Shown: positions 15,784 to 25,058 of the stretch, in pieces
How positions within the stretch are numbered: position 1 is the stretch's first letter
Layout of the letters: the number at the start of each line of letters is the position of its first letter
Source: Brevundimonas sp.
Lineage (GTDB): Bacteria; Pseudomonadota; Alphaproteobacteria; Caulobacterales; Caulobacteraceae
Reading direction: 5' to 3'
Length of the DNA stretch: 64,000 bases
NCBI RefSeq assembly: GCF_029945885.1
Contig: NZ_JAQSDK010000006.1
Span: 223,016 to 287,015, forward strand
Program-made: the position numbers and the translations under genes
The notes under the pieces: model-generated
What the model was told of the DNA's origin: nothing
Databases searched by the model: none
The model's input: only the letters and a program-made list of their open reading frames with translations

Positions 15784-17985
15784 TTAGCGGAATTTGCGCA
15801 GGCCCCGCGGCCCCATCCGGCCGGCCCCGGCGCGTTTGCCGAGCCAGTCCTTCCAGTCGGGCCAGTTGCGGCGCCGCCCGCCGCCGTCGGCCCACTCAGG
15901 TCCGGTCTCGGCGTCGAATACGGTCAGGTCCTGCAGCCCGCCCTGTTTGTAGGTCTGCAGCTTGACCCCCTTGCCGCGTCCCATTTCGGGCAGCTCTGCC
16001 AGCGGGAAGATCAGCGCCTTCAGGTTTTCGCCGAGGGTTGCGACATAATCACCCCTGACCCGCAGCGCCGCCAGCAGGTCGCCGTTCAGCACCTGTTTGC
16101 CGCCGCGCTTCTGGGCCAGCAGGTCATCTTCCGGCGCGATGAAGCCGTAACCGGCCTTCGACGCCACCAGTAGTTTCGCGCCCGGCTGATGCGCCAGGAC
16201 GGCGATGATGCCGGCGCTCTCGTCGAGATCGATCATCAGCCGCAGCGGCTCGCCGTGCCCGCGACCGGAGGCCAGTTTGTCGGCCCCGATGGTGAAGATG
16301 CGGCCGTCCGAGGCCGCCACCAGAATCTTGTCCGTGGTGAAGGCCGGCTCGAGGAAGGCCAGGGCGTCGCCCTCCTTGAACTTCAGCTCGGACGGATCCT
16401 CGACCTTGCCCTTGGCCGCCCGGATCCAGCCGCGCTCGGACAGGATGACCGTGATGGCCTCGCGCGGGATGAAGGCCTCGACCGGGGCATAGGCCGAGGC
16501 GTCGACGGCCTCGGCGATCGTGGTCCGGCGCGGAGAGATCAGCGCCTTGCGCACCAGCTCCAGCTCCTTGCCGATCGTCTTCCACTGTTTGGCCGGCGAC
16601 AGGGACAGGGCCTGCAGCGCCGCCAGTTCTTCGGCCAGCGCCTTGTATTCGTTCTCAATCGTCATCTCCTCGATCCGCGCCAGCTGGCGCAGCCGGGTGT
16701 CGAGGATGAAGTCGGCCTGCAGCTCGGACAGGCCGAACCGGGCGATCAGCACCGCCTTGGGCTGCTCCTCCTCTCGGACGATGCGGATCACCTCATCGAT
16801 ATTGAGGAAGACGATCCGCAGACCTTCCAGCAGGTGAAGCCGCTTCTCGACGCGGTCGATACGCCAGTGCGAGCGCCGCACCAGCACGTCACGCCGGTGA
16901 TCGAGGAAGGCCTGCAGACAGGCCTTCAGCCCCATGACCCGTGGCGTACCGGTGGCGTCCAGCACATTCATGTTGATCGGGAAGCGCACCTCGAGGTCGG
17001 ACAGCTTGAACAGGCTCTCCATCAGGACCTCGGGTTCGACCGTGCGGCTCTTGGGCTCCAGCACCAGCCGGATGTCCTCGGCCGACTCGTCGCGCACATC
17101 GCCCAGCAGCGGGGCCTTCTTGTGCTCGATCAGATCGGCGAGGGCCTCGATCAACCGGCTCTTTTGCACCTGGTAGGGCATCTCGGTGACGATGATCCGC
17201 CACACGCCCCGACCCAGGTCCTCCGTCTCCCAGCGCGCCCGCAGACGCACGCCCCCGCGCCCGGTCTCATAGGCGTCGAGGATCGAGGCATGGCCCTCGA
17301 CCGCCACACCGCCGGTCGGGAAGTCGGGTCCCGGCACGATGGTGGCCAGTTCCCCGGTCGTCGCCTCGGGCCGCTCCAGCAGCACCATACAGGCATCGAT
17401 CAACTCGCCGACATTGTGCGGCGGGATCGAGGTGGCCATGCCGACGGCGATGCCCGATGAACCGTTGGCCAGCAGATTGGGGAAGCCGGCGGGCAGGACG
17501 ACCGGCTCCTCGTCCTGGTCGTCATAGGTGGCGCGGAAATCGACCGCATCCTGATCGATGCCTTCCAGCAGCAGGGTCGCCGCCGAGGTCAGCTTGCACT
17601 CGGTGTAGCGCATGGCGGCGGCGCTATCGCCGTCGATGTTGCCGAAATTGCCCTGGCCGTCGACCAGCGGATAGCGCTGGGCGAAATCCTGGGCCAGTCG
17701 CACCAGGGCCTCATAGATCGAGGCGTCGCCGTGCGGGTGGTAGCCGCCCATGACCTCGCCGACGACCTTGGCGCATTTGCGGGCCGCCGCCTGCGGGTTC
17801 AGCCGCATCTGGTGCATGGCGTAGAGAATGCGCCGGTGGACCGGTTTGAAGCCGTCGCGCACGTCCGGCAGGGCGCGGTTGGTGATCGTCGACAGGGCGT
17901 AGGCCAGATAGCGCTGAGACAGCGCTTCGCTCATCGGCTCATCGATAATGCGGCCGCCCTCGGGCGTCGGAGTGTGAACGGTCAT
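15784..17985 (-). CDS. parC: DNA topoisomerase IV subunit A
   Basis: A 733-residue subunit that cuts and rejoins DNA to separate daughter chromosomes; its partner ParE is not in this window. The N-terminal part is [18 protein letters not shown], and the catalytic tyrosine is Tyr127 in AMRYTECKL. The quinolone-determining stretch [10 protein letters not shown] has Ala88 where E. coli ParC has Ser80, while the acidic Glu92 is kept. A beta-pinwheel C-terminal domain follows from about residue 500. The length matches alphaproteobacterial ParC and is shorter than GyrA. The context gives no operon partners. Confidence 0.95.
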   Translation of the reverse strand: MTVHTPTPEGGRIIDEPMSEALSQRYLAYALSTITNRALPDVRDGFKPVHRRILYAMHQMRLNPQAAARKCAKVVGEVMGGYHPHGDASIYEALVRLAQDFAQRYPLVDGQGNFGNIDGDSAAAMRYTECKLTSAATLLLEGIDQDAVDFRATYDDQDEEPVVLPAGFPNLLANGSSGIAVGMATSIPPHNVGELIDACMVLLERPEATTGELATIVPGPDFPTGGVAVEGHASILDAYETGRGGVRLRARWETEDLGRGVWRIIVTEMPYQVQKSRLIEALADLIEHKKAPLLGDVRDESAEDIRLVLEPKSRTVEPEVLMESLFKLSDLEVRFPINMNVLDATGTPRVMGLKACLQAFLDHRRDVLVRRSHWRIDRVEKRLHLLEGLRIVFLNIDEVIRIVREEEQPKAVLIARFGLSELQADFILDTRLRQLARIEEMTIENEYKALAEELAALQALSLSPAKQWKTIGKELELVRKALISPRRTTIAEAVDASAYAPVEAFIPREAITVILSERGWIRAAKGKVEDPSELKFKEGDALAFLEPAFTTDKILVAASDGRIFTIGADKLASGRGHGEPLRLMIDLDESAGIIAVLAHQPGAKLLVASKAGYGFIAPEDDLLAQKRGGKQVLNGDLLAALRVRGDYVATLGENLKALIFPLAELPEMGRGKGVKLQTYKQGGLQDLTVFDAETGPEWADGGGRRRNWPDWKDWLGKRAGAGRMGPRGLRKFR

Positions 17986-18106
17986 GGGCCTTCGAATCAG
18001 GGAAGCAGAGCCGGAAGTCTAGCCCGTCAGCCTACATTCGCCCGTATCGGCTCGTTTGTCCCCCACCGCGGCCGAGGGCCGGTGCGCGGTCTGGCCCCCG
18101 GGTGGT

Positions 18107-19216
18107 TCATCGAACGGTGAGATCGCCGATGCGCAGGGCCTGTTCCAGTCGGACGACTCCGTTCACGTCCCGGATTTCGGCCAGAACGGTCGGATTCTCG
18201 CCGCCCCAGCCCAGGGTCAACAGGCCGAAATTCTGGTCGCGGAACACCTCCCCGACACGCAGGGCGTTGGGCGGGGTCACCGGCCAGACCTCGGTCAGCC
18301 CGGAGGAGGTGATGTCCCACAGGGGATAGGGGGTGTTCACGTCCAGGCGCGAGATCTCGCCATAGTGGGTATCGCCCGACAGGCAGAACAGGCCATTGGC
18401 CCGTCGGTCCCGGATCGCGGCAATCAGCCGTTGATGGTCGTGAGCGAAATTCATCCAGCCTTCCCAACCGGCGAAATCGGCAACGACCTGCAGGCTGGAG
18501 GCCAGAATGCGGATGTCAGCGGGGACCGACAGCTGGTCCTCCAGCCAGCGCCACTGGGTCTCGCCCAGCTGGGTGGCCGTCAACTCCGGATTTCGGGTAT
18601 AGGGCCCCGGCGTCGGCTGCCCGGCGGCCGCGCGATGTGCGACCCAGTCGTCATATTCCTGGGGTCCCAGGTCAAGCGGGAGGAGCGGGGTCCGGTTCCA
18701 GCGCAGGTCGGGCAGCAGGATCTGTACCCGTTGGCCGGCAGGTCCGAAGACATGGGCAGTATAGATACCGTCACGGGTCCGCCGCGGGCTGTCGGCCGGC
18801 TCACCGAAGAAGTCGAGGAACAGCCGGCGGGTCTCCTCCTTCATCGGATAGTCGACCCCGGCGTCGTTCTCGCCGAAGTCGTGATCATCCCAGATGGCGA
18901 TGATCGGTACGCTGGCCTTCAGGCGCTGGAAGCCCGGCTGGGCCGCCAGCTCGGCATATTTGCGGCGCATCACCACCGGGTCGCGGGTGTCCAGGTAGAC
19001 GTTGTCGCCCAGGAAGATGAACAGGTCGGGGCGGGTTTCCAGGACGGCGTCCCAGATCGGCTGCGGCTTGTCGCTCCGGGCGCAGGATCCGAAGGCGATC
19101 CGGGTCAGGGCCTGGTTCGCCCGGGGGTGGGGATCCGGCTCCGCCCTGGCGGTCCCGACCATGAGTCCGGCACCGGCGGTTCCGGCGATCAAATGGCGGC
19201 GCGACAGACGGGTCAT
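18107..19216 (-). CDS. phoD: PhoD-like alkaline phosphatase, Tat-exported
   Basis: A 369-residue metallophosphoesterase of the PhoD family. A twin-arginine signal MTRLSRRHLIAGTAGAGLM leads the protein folded to the periplasm. Metal-site motifs include IAFGSCARSD, LFIFLGDNVYLDT, IAIWDDHDFGENDAG and FCLSGDTHYGEI. The second of two nearby ATGs (19216) has AGGGA at a good spacing and was preferred over 19222. It follows the TonB-dependent receptor gene on the same strand but a strong terminator lies between them. Release of phosphate from organic phosphates or phospholipids is the likely job. Confidence 0.88.
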   Translation of the reverse strand: MTRLSRRHLIAGTAGAGLMVGTARAEPDPHPRANQALTRIAFGSCARSDKPQPIWDAVLETRPDLFIFLGDNVYLDTRDPVVMRRKYAELAAQPGFQRLKASVPIIAIWDDHDFGENDAGVDYPMKEETRRLFLDFFGEPADSPRRTRDGIYTAHVFGPAGQRVQILLPDLRWNRTPLLPLDLGPQEYDDWVAHRAAAGQPTPGPYTRNPELTATQLGETQWRWLEDQLSVPADIRILASSLQVVADFAGWEGWMNFAHDHQRLIAAIRDRRANGLFCLSGDTHYGEISRLDVNTPYPLWDITSSGLTEVWPVTPPNALRVGEVFRDQNFGLLTLGWGGENPTVLAEIRDVNGVVRLEQALRIGDLTVR

Positions 19217-19238
19217 GTCCATATTCCCTGCTTGAATC

Positions 19239-19280
19239 AAAAAATGGAAGACGGGGCGCATCCCTGGGATGCGCCCCGTC
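19239..19280 (-). terminator. Strong intrinsic terminator between the TonB receptor gene and phoD
   Basis: A perfect 15-bp inverted repeat (arms 19250-19264 and 19266-19280, GACGGGGCGCATCCC and its complement) is followed on the minus strand by TTCCA and six T residues (19244-19239). It lies right after the receptor stop and ends only about 20 bases before the phoD start codon. Confidence 0.9.
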
Positions 19281-19293
19281 CCTGCCAGACCGC

Positions 19294-21639
19294 CTAGAAG
19301 CGGCGACGCAGCGTCACAAAGGCCTGACGCGGCGCGCCCGGCAGGAAGGTTTGACGCCCCGCCGTGTTCTGGAAACCGCCCGAGCCGACGGTCGAGATGT
19401 AGTCTTCGTCGAACAGGTTGGTCACGTTCAGCTGCACGATGGTGCCGTCCAGCCAGTCGGCCCGGTCGAGGAACCGGTAGCCCGCGGTCAATTCGAACAC
19501 GGTGTAGCTGTCGACCGACTCGTCATTCAGGTAGCTGGAGAAACGCGAGCCGGTGAAGGCTCCGGCCAGGGTCGCGTAGAGGTGACCGTCGTCATAGGCC
19601 ACTTCGCCCCGGGCCAGGGTTTCCGGCGTGTTGAGCACGGTCTTGCCGGCCGTGGCGGCCACCAGGACTCCCGCACCGTCAAGGACGTCGTCCTGGTAGG
19701 TCGAGTCGTTGTAGCTGAACGATCCGTAGGCCGACCAGTTCTGGGCAAAGGACCAGATCGCGGCGGCCTCGAAACCGCGGCTCTGGACCGCGCCGACGTT
19801 CTGGATGCCGTTGCCCAGGCCCAGGATCGGGGCACCGAGGGCGACACCGAGCAGGCGGTTCTCGAACCGGACGTCATAGACCGCAACCGAACCCTGGATC
19901 TGGTCCATACGGAAGCGCCAGCCGGCCTCGATCGTCTTCGAGCTTTCCGGCTCCAGGTTGTTTTGCAGGGCGGCGAAGCCCGCCGCGGTGGCCGAGAACG
20001 GACCCCCGGTATTGGAGGACTCATAGGCCCGCATGTTCTCGGTGTAGGACGCGAACAGCTGGTGATCTTCATTCACCTCGAAGGCGACCCCGATCTGCGG
20101 CAGGAAATTGTCGTCCGCCTTGATGGTACCGGTCTTGTTGGCACCGGTGATGGTCGTGGCGGTATTTTCGACCGCAAGGGACTTGAAGCCGAAATTGACC
20201 GTCAGGGCATCGGTGACCGTCCAGGTGTCCTGCAGATAATAGTGGCGGGTCTCGGTCGCGAAGTCATAGGCCCATTGGGTGAAGAAGGGGTTGGCCAGGA
20301 AGTCCAGCGAGTTCCGGGTGTTGGCGACCCGGTCCAGGCCGTAGAAGCGACGGGCCTGGGTGAAGTCGTTGTTCTCCATCCAGAAGCCGCCCTCGAGGGT
20401 GTGCATGCCGACGACGAGGGTGGCCGAACCGACGATCCCGCGACGATCAATGTCATACTCGGTCGTGCGGACCGAGATCGGGCTCGGGTTCACGATGGCC
20501 GTGCCGGTCTGGTCAGGCGCGCCGGCCGGGGTGGGGACGTAGGGCGACCACCACAGGCCCTGGCCTTCATTCTTGTGGGCGTAGCCGGTCAGGCTGATGT
20601 CGAGGTGATCAGTGACCGGATAGGTGAAGGTCAGGGCCGCGAGGGTGTCATCGCGCAGGCCCGCAGCGTTGAAATAGGCGTCGTCGATGCAGCTGGCACC
20701 GCCGACGTAGGCATTGGTGCCCGAGCCACCGCCCAGTTGCGGGCAGTCGCCGCCCGGATTGGCCTGATAGATGTCGGCGTTGGTGACGGCATTGCCATAG
20801 TTGTCGGAGTTGTTGTCCCAGTTGCGACCCAGGCGGCTGATCTGCTCCAGCGACATGTCCTGATAGTCATTCTCACGACGCTCGGACGTATTGTAGAAGC
20901 CATACAGTTCGCCGCGACCGACGGGCAGGACGGCGTTCAGGTTCAGCTGCTTCTGGTTCTGCTCGCCGAAGCCTTTCCACTTGTCAGCCTGATGATCGAC
21001 ATAGGTCAGGGAGGCCCGCAGGCTGTCATCGCCGAACAGGGAGCCCGTATCGATCCGGACCAGGCCGCGGCTGGTGTTCTCGCTGCCGTAGGTGCCGGCC
21101 AGATCGACGCCGAAATTCTCGGTCGGCCGGCGGCTGACGAACTGGATGGTACCGCCCAGGTTGCTGCTGGAGGCAGTGCCGAGCGCGCCCGAGCCCTGGG
21201 CCACGTCGACGCGGGCCACGTTCTCGGAGATGGTCGCGCGCGAGATGTGCAGACCGTTATGGTTGCCGTAGCTCATGTCGCCCAGCGGCACGCCGTCGAG
21301 GGTGAAGCCCAGCTGGTTCTGGTTGAAGCTGCGCAGTACGAGCCGGGCAGACCATTCATAGTTGCCGAACGCATCAGCCGACTGGAAGCTGACGCCGGGC
21401 AGGCGTTCGATCGCCTTCAGTGGGCTGGTGCCGGGGGCTTCCATGGCGATGATGGCCTCGGTGACCGAGGCCTGCTGGCGGCTCTGGCCCTGGCCAAAGA
21501 CCAGGACGTCGTCCAGGCTGGAGGGCGTTTGCGGGGCATCTGTACCGGTCTGCGCGAAGGCGGCGGACGGCGCGAATGCCAGGCCGGCGAGAGAGAACGC
21601 GAGCGCTGACACGCCCATGAGAAGACGATGGTTACTCAT
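19294..21639 (-). CDS. TonB-dependent outer-membrane receptor
   Basis: A 781-residue outer-membrane transporter. A signal peptide ends near PSAAFAQ; then comes a plug domain with LKAIERLPGVSFQSAD and RSFNQNQLGFTLDGVPLGD, followed by a long 22-strand barrel that ends in the outer-membrane signature TLRRRF. The start at ATG 21639 (MSNHRLLMGVSALAF) is taken; a frame from further upstream adds residues before the signal peptide. PhoD is encoded next on the same strand, suggesting uptake of an organic phosphate compound, though this is inference. The substrate cannot be read from the sequence. Confidence 0.92.
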   Translation of the reverse strand: MSNHRLLMGVSALAFSLAGLAFAPSAAFAQTGTDAPQTPSSLDDVLVFGQGQSRQQASVTEAIIAMEAPGTSPLKAIERLPGVSFQSADAFGNYEWSARLVLRSFNQNQLGFTLDGVPLGDMSYGNHNGLHISRATISENVARVDVAQGSGALGTASSSNLGGTIQFVSRRPTENFGVDLAGTYGSENTSRGLVRIDTGSLFGDDSLRASLTYVDHQADKWKGFGEQNQKQLNLNAVLPVGRGELYGFYNTSERRENDYQDMSLEQISRLGRNWDNNSDNYGNAVTNADIYQANPGGDCPQLGGGSGTNAYVGGASCIDDAYFNAAGLRDDTLAALTFTYPVTDHLDISLTGYAHKNEGQGLWWSPYVPTPAGAPDQTGTAIVNPSPISVRTTEYDIDRRGIVGSATLVVGMHTLEGGFWMENNDFTQARRFYGLDRVANTRNSLDFLANPFFTQWAYDFATETRHYYLQDTWTVTDALTVNFGFKSLAVENTATTITGANKTGTIKADDNFLPQIGVAFEVNEDHQLFASYTENMRAYESSNTGGPFSATAAGFAALQNNLEPESSKTIEAGWRFRMDQIQGSVAVYDVRFENRLLGVALGAPILGLGNGIQNVGAVQSRGFEAAAIWSFAQNWSAYGSFSYNDSTYQDDVLDGAGVLVAATAGKTVLNTPETLARGEVAYDDGHLYATLAGAFTGSRFSSYLNDESVDSYTVFELTAGYRFLDRADWLDGTIVQLNVTNLFDEDYISTVGSGGFQNTAGRQTFLPGAPRQAFVTLRRRF

Positions 21640-21825
21640 TTTAGCCCCGATGGTTGGCACAGGATTGCGCACCGGAACGCCCTACTTAGCGGCCAAGACA
21701 AAGCGACGACGGCCGTGCCGGCTTTGTGTGACGTCGCGCAATTGGGACCGCTTTGCGGCCCGGCGTGCCCGAATGGCTACGCTTGTTCCGGGTACGATCG
21801 AATTCCGGAATCGGCGCTCGTTAGC

Positions 21826-22557
21826 CTACAGCCGCCCCGTCTCTCCCAGCCTGTCCAGCATCCAGACCCGGGCCGACGGGATCGGCCGGTTCTGCGGGTG
21901 GAAGACGAACTGTTCCAGAAAATGCCCGGTCAGGGCCAGTCCGGCTCCGACGTCGCCGGGTCCCAGTCCCGCCTGGGCCCCCAGCATGAAGGGCGGCAGC
22001 ACCAGCAGCTTGTCGGCATAGGGCGCGCCGGCGTCGCGGCTGACCGCCCGGCCGGTGCGTGGGCTGACCCAGACCAGATCGTCCATCGTCCCGCTGACGG
22101 CGCAGCTGGACAGGTCGAGGCCGAAGCCGAGGTCCTCCAGCAGGCCAGCCTCGAACCGCACGAAGATCGCCGGCCACACCTCGGGCAGGGCAAAGGCCGC
22201 CATCAGGGCCTCGAAGGCCAGGAAGGCCCCCGGATGCGGCTCGCGCTCCGGCAGGGCGCCCTGGGCCACGGCGGCGGCGGCGGCCAGGCCGGTCAGGGCC
22301 ATGGAATCCTCGAACAGGGCACTGGGCCCCTCGCCTACCGGCTCCAGCCGCGCCGAACCCAGATGATCCGAGGTCCGCGCCCGGTAGTCGGCGATGACCC
22401 GGGCCCCGGGCTGCAGGAAGGGCTTCATCTTGCGCGAGGCTCCGCCCGCGACGTAGGCGGCGTGTCGACCATGCCCCTCGGTCAGCAACTCGACCACCAC
22501 GCCGGTGTCCCCGTGCGCCCGGGCCGACAGGACGAAGGCTTCCTCGGAGAATTCCAT
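21826..22557 (-). CDS. recO: DNA repair protein RecO
   Basis: A 243-residue recombination mediator that helps RecA displace SSB together with RecR. The N-terminal OB fold reads EEAFVLSARAHGDTGVVVELLTE, followed by GRHAAYVAGGASRKMKP and the helical C-domain with a VRFEAGLLEDLGFGLDLSSCAVSG stretch and LTGHFLEQ. In many alphaproteobacteria recO directly follows era; here three unrelated genes separate them. The start ATG shares one base with the stop of the upstream SnoaL-like gene. Confidence 0.92.
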   Translation of the reverse strand: MEFSEEAFVLSARAHGDTGVVVELLTEGHGRHAAYVAGGASRKMKPFLQPGARVIADYRARTSDHLGSARLEPVGEGPSALFEDSMALTGLAAAAAVAQGALPEREPHPGAFLAFEALMAAFALPEVWPAIFVRFEAGLLEDLGFGLDLSSCAVSGTMDDLVWVSPRTGRAVSRDAGAPYADKLLVLPPFMLGAQAGLGPGDVGAGLALTGHFLEQFVFHPQNRPIPSARVWMLDRLGETGRL

Positions 22558-23039
22558 CAGTCGGGCGTGCCTGGCTGACCGCGAATGACGGTGACCACGT
22601 CGCGGGCCACGTCATTGGGCACGGCGAAGCTCAGCACATATTGCTCGATCTTCCAGCCGTCCTCGGTCAGGCGCAGCACGCCCGAGCCCCGCGTTTCGCC
22701 ATAGCTGGCATTGTCCAGCCGCTCGTCGAACCAGGCCACGCAGCGGCAGGCGATCGGGGCGATCGTCACCACCCGGTCGTGCGGCACATAGGTCCAGCCC
22801 TGGCCGCGGGCAAAATAGGGTTCGGCATAGGCGCGGAACGCCTGCAGAGACCAGCGCTCGCCGGCGTCGGTGCCGATGAAACGGGCATCGGGCGTGAACT
22901 GGGCGAAATAGGTTGCGCCGTCTGCTGTCGCGGCAGCGGCGTGCATCCGGTCAATGACCGCTCCCACCGCAGCGTCCGGCGCGGCGAGGGTCGGGTCCTG
23001 GGGCGGGGCCAGGGTCAGGGCGGCGATCAGGGCAAACAT
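22557..23039 (-). CDS. SnoaL/NTF2-like secreted protein
   Basis: A 160-residue protein with a short hydrophobic N-terminus (MFALIAALTLAPP) and a cone-fold pattern of the SnoaL/DUF4440 kind: AVIDRMHAAAATADGATYFAQF, ARFIGTDAGERWSLQAF, and the C-terminal EDGWKIEQYVLSFAVPNDVA. Proteins of this fold bind small ligands or act as calcium/calmodulin-kinase-association-like domains; no reaction can be assigned. It overlaps recO by one base and is likely cotranscribed with it. Confidence 0.8.
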   Translation of the reverse strand: MFALIAALTLAPPQDPTLAAPDAAVGAVIDRMHAAAATADGATYFAQFTPDARFIGTDAGERWSLQAFRAYAEPYFARGQGWTYVPHDRVVTIAPIACRCVAWFDERLDNASYGETRGSGVLRLTEDGWKIEQYVLSFAVPNDVARDVVTVIRGQPGTPD

Positions 23040-23099
23040 GGGTGAACTCCGGAGTCGGTGCCTGCCACTGCTAGCCCGTGCCGGCCCGGAGCGGGAGTC

Positions 23100-24341
23100 T
23101 CAGCGCGCCAGCGTTGTCGGGAACGACCGCCCAAGCGCTTCGGCCATCGCCTGTTCGGCGATCAGGAACACCTGGTCGCGCTGGTGGTAGTTGTTGGACA
23201 GGACGATCACCGTGACATCGGCTTCGGGCTGGTAGGTCACCAGGTTGCGGAACCCGGACCAGCTGCCCGTATGATAAATCTGCCGGTCATCGAAGGCGGG
23301 CCGCACCTGCCGTCCCAGACTATTGGCGAACAGACCGAAGCCCCAGTCGCGCCGGACCCGACCGCGCTCCTTCGGGGTGGTCGCCGGGGCATGGTCGGCC
23401 GTCATCTGGGCATAGGACCGGGCACTGACAACCCGGCCGTGATGCAGGGCCCGTTCCCAGACCAGCATGTCGTCCAGTGTCGAATACAGGGCCCCGGCCG
23501 CGAAGACGATACTGACATTGGCGTCGTTCTGCGGAGTCAGGCCGCCGGGAAAATGAGCATAGCCGGTCACCAGATCGCGGGCCTTGCCGTCGGCGTCCGA
23601 CCCGGTATCCATCATGCCCAGGGGTGTGAAAAAGGTCCGCTGCAGATAGGTCGCCAGCGACACACCGGACGCCCGCTCGACCACGGCCCCCAGCAGATTA
23701 TAGCCGGCGTTGTCGTAGCGAACCTTGGAGCCGGGCGGAAACTGAAGGCGGTATCGCTTTGAGTCTTCGGTCAGCGCCGCGGAGGTCGCCGGCGTGACCC
23801 GTTGCAGACCCCAGGCCGGGCGGGCCATCAGGTCGGGCACACCCGAGGTGTGGGACAGCAGGTGGGTCAGGCGGATCGGGGCCCAGGCCTCGGGACAGGG
23901 CTGGATCCATTGGCACAACGGATCGTCGACCGACAGTACCCCCGCGTCCTGCAGCTTCAGTATAGCGGCGGCGGTGTACTGTTTGCTGACTGACGCCAGC
24001 CGGAAACGGGAGTCCAGCGCCAGCGGGCGGTCCGCCTCGTGGTCGGCCATGCCATAGACCTGCCGGAACAGGACCCGGTCGCCGCGCGCCACCAGCACCG
24101 CGCCGCTGAAGCCGCGCGGGCCACGTGAGACCCGGTCCAGGGCTTCGGTCAATTCCGGCAGCGCCTCGACCACCTGGAGCGGTGGCCGCGCAACCGGACG
24201 TCTGGCTTCGTCGGCAGGCGGCGGATTGACGGGGCGGCTTGAAGCCACACCGGTCGCGACCGCCGCGCCGAGCACGGTCGCCGCGATCAGGGCCAGGGTC
24301 AGACGCGGATGACCGCCGGCATGTCGGGGAACATGGAACAC
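23100..24341 (-). CDS. Serine hydrolase, class C beta-lactamase family
   Basis: A 413-residue protein with an N-terminal hydrophobic anchor (LTLALIAATVLGAAVATGVA) and the beta-lactamase/penicillin-binding fold. The nucleophile is Ser117 in SVSK (117-120), the tyrosine motif is YDNAGYNLLG, and the third motif is HTGSWSG. Such proteins range from peptidases to esterases; a true AmpC function is not implied, because HTG replaces KTG as in EstB-type esterases. The start is GTG at 24341, since no ATG precedes the hydrophobic segment. Confidence 0.85.
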   Translation of the reverse strand: MFHVPRHAGGHPRLTLALIAATVLGAAVATGVASSRPVNPPPADEARRPVARPPLQVVEALPELTEALDRVSRGPRGFSGAVLVARGDRVLFRQVYGMADHEADRPLALDSRFRLASVSKQYTAAAILKLQDAGVLSVDDPLCQWIQPCPEAWAPIRLTHLLSHTSGVPDLMARPAWGLQRVTPATSAALTEDSKRYRLQFPPGSKVRYDNAGYNLLGAVVERASGVSLATYLQRTFFTPLGMMDTGSDADGKARDLVTGYAHFPGGLTPQNDANVSIVFAAGALYSTLDDMLVWERALHHGRVVSARSYAQMTADHAPATTPKERGRVRRDWGFGLFANSLGRQVRPAFDDRQIYHTGSWSGFRNLVTYQPEADVTVIVLSNNYHQRDQVFLIAEQAMAEALGRSFPTTLAR

Positions 24342-24389
24342 GAAACGTCTACTCTCGAACGACCCGGCGCGCCCTGCGGCCCGCCTTGC

Positions 24390-25058
24390 TCAATCCGCCT
24401 CAGTCCGGCGATTCTGCGTGATGCGCCACATCAGGTCTGACAGCCGATCCTGACCGAAGAAGGGCTCGTTCCGATAGACGAACAACGGCACACCCCAGTG
24501 TCCGGCTGCGGCCTGGGCCGACTCATGGGCGAGCAGTACCGCGTCCAGCCGCCCGGCCTCGGCCACGGCCCGGGCCTCGAGCGCCATGGGGTCCAGTCCG
24601 GCCGTGATCGCGGCGCGGGCCAGATGCTCGCCCTGGTCCCAGCCGTCGACCTCACCCGACCAGATCAGATGCGAGACCGCCTCGACATAGGCCAGGCCTG
24701 CCCCCTGTTCGGCCGCCAGCACACCCATCCGGCTCAACCGGCCGATATGGGGCTGGTTCGCGGCGATCGTGCCGCTCGCCAGGTCCTGAACCACCGGATC
24801 AGGCCGGGGCCAGCGAAAGGTCAGGCCCAGCCGTTCGGCGATCCGGGTCACGTCCCGGAACAGATAGGGCGGCCACATGGGATTGACCGATTTGAAGAAG
24901 TCCGGGGTCCGCACGGCCAGCGGCCGCACCACGCGCAGGGTCACGTCGAGGGCGTGGGCCTCCGCCAACGCCCGAACCTGACGGACCGCCAGCCAGGAAT
25001 AGGGACTGCGGAACGAGAAATAGAAGTCGACCGGGGCTGGTGTCTCCCCGGTCGCCAT
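24390..25058 (-). CDS. 2-hydroxychromene-2-carboxylate isomerase-like (DsbA/GST-kappa family)
   Basis: A 222-residue thioredoxin-fold protein. VDFYFSFRSPYSWLAVRQ near the N-terminus holds the GSH-contacting Ser of the kappa-GST/HCCA isomerase family, and no CxxC disulfide motif is present. GHWGVPLFVYRNEPFFGQDRL at the C-terminus is the usual family ending. The start ATG 25058 shares one base with the era stop, so it appears to be the last gene of the long housekeeping operon. A role in aromatic-compound or glutathione-dependent isomerisation is possible but not shown. Confidence 0.85.
   Translation of the reverse strand: MATGETPAPVDFYFSFRSPYSWLAVRQVRALAEAHALDVTLRVVRPLAVRTPDFFKSVNPMWPPYLFRDVTRIAERLGLTFRWPRPDPVVQDLASGTIAANQPHIGRLSRMGVLAAEQGAGLAYVEAVSHLIWSGEVDGWDQGEHLARAAITAGLDPMALEARAVAEAGRLDAVLLAHESAQAAAGHWGVPLFVYRNEPFFGQDRLSDLMWRITQNRRTEAD

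Noticed and set aside
19351..21609. Very long plus-strand open frame (about 750 codons) opposite the TonB receptor gene
   Set aside because: High GC content produces long antisense frames. The translation has no recognisable motif and the minus-strand gene shows signal peptide, plug and barrel-end features.
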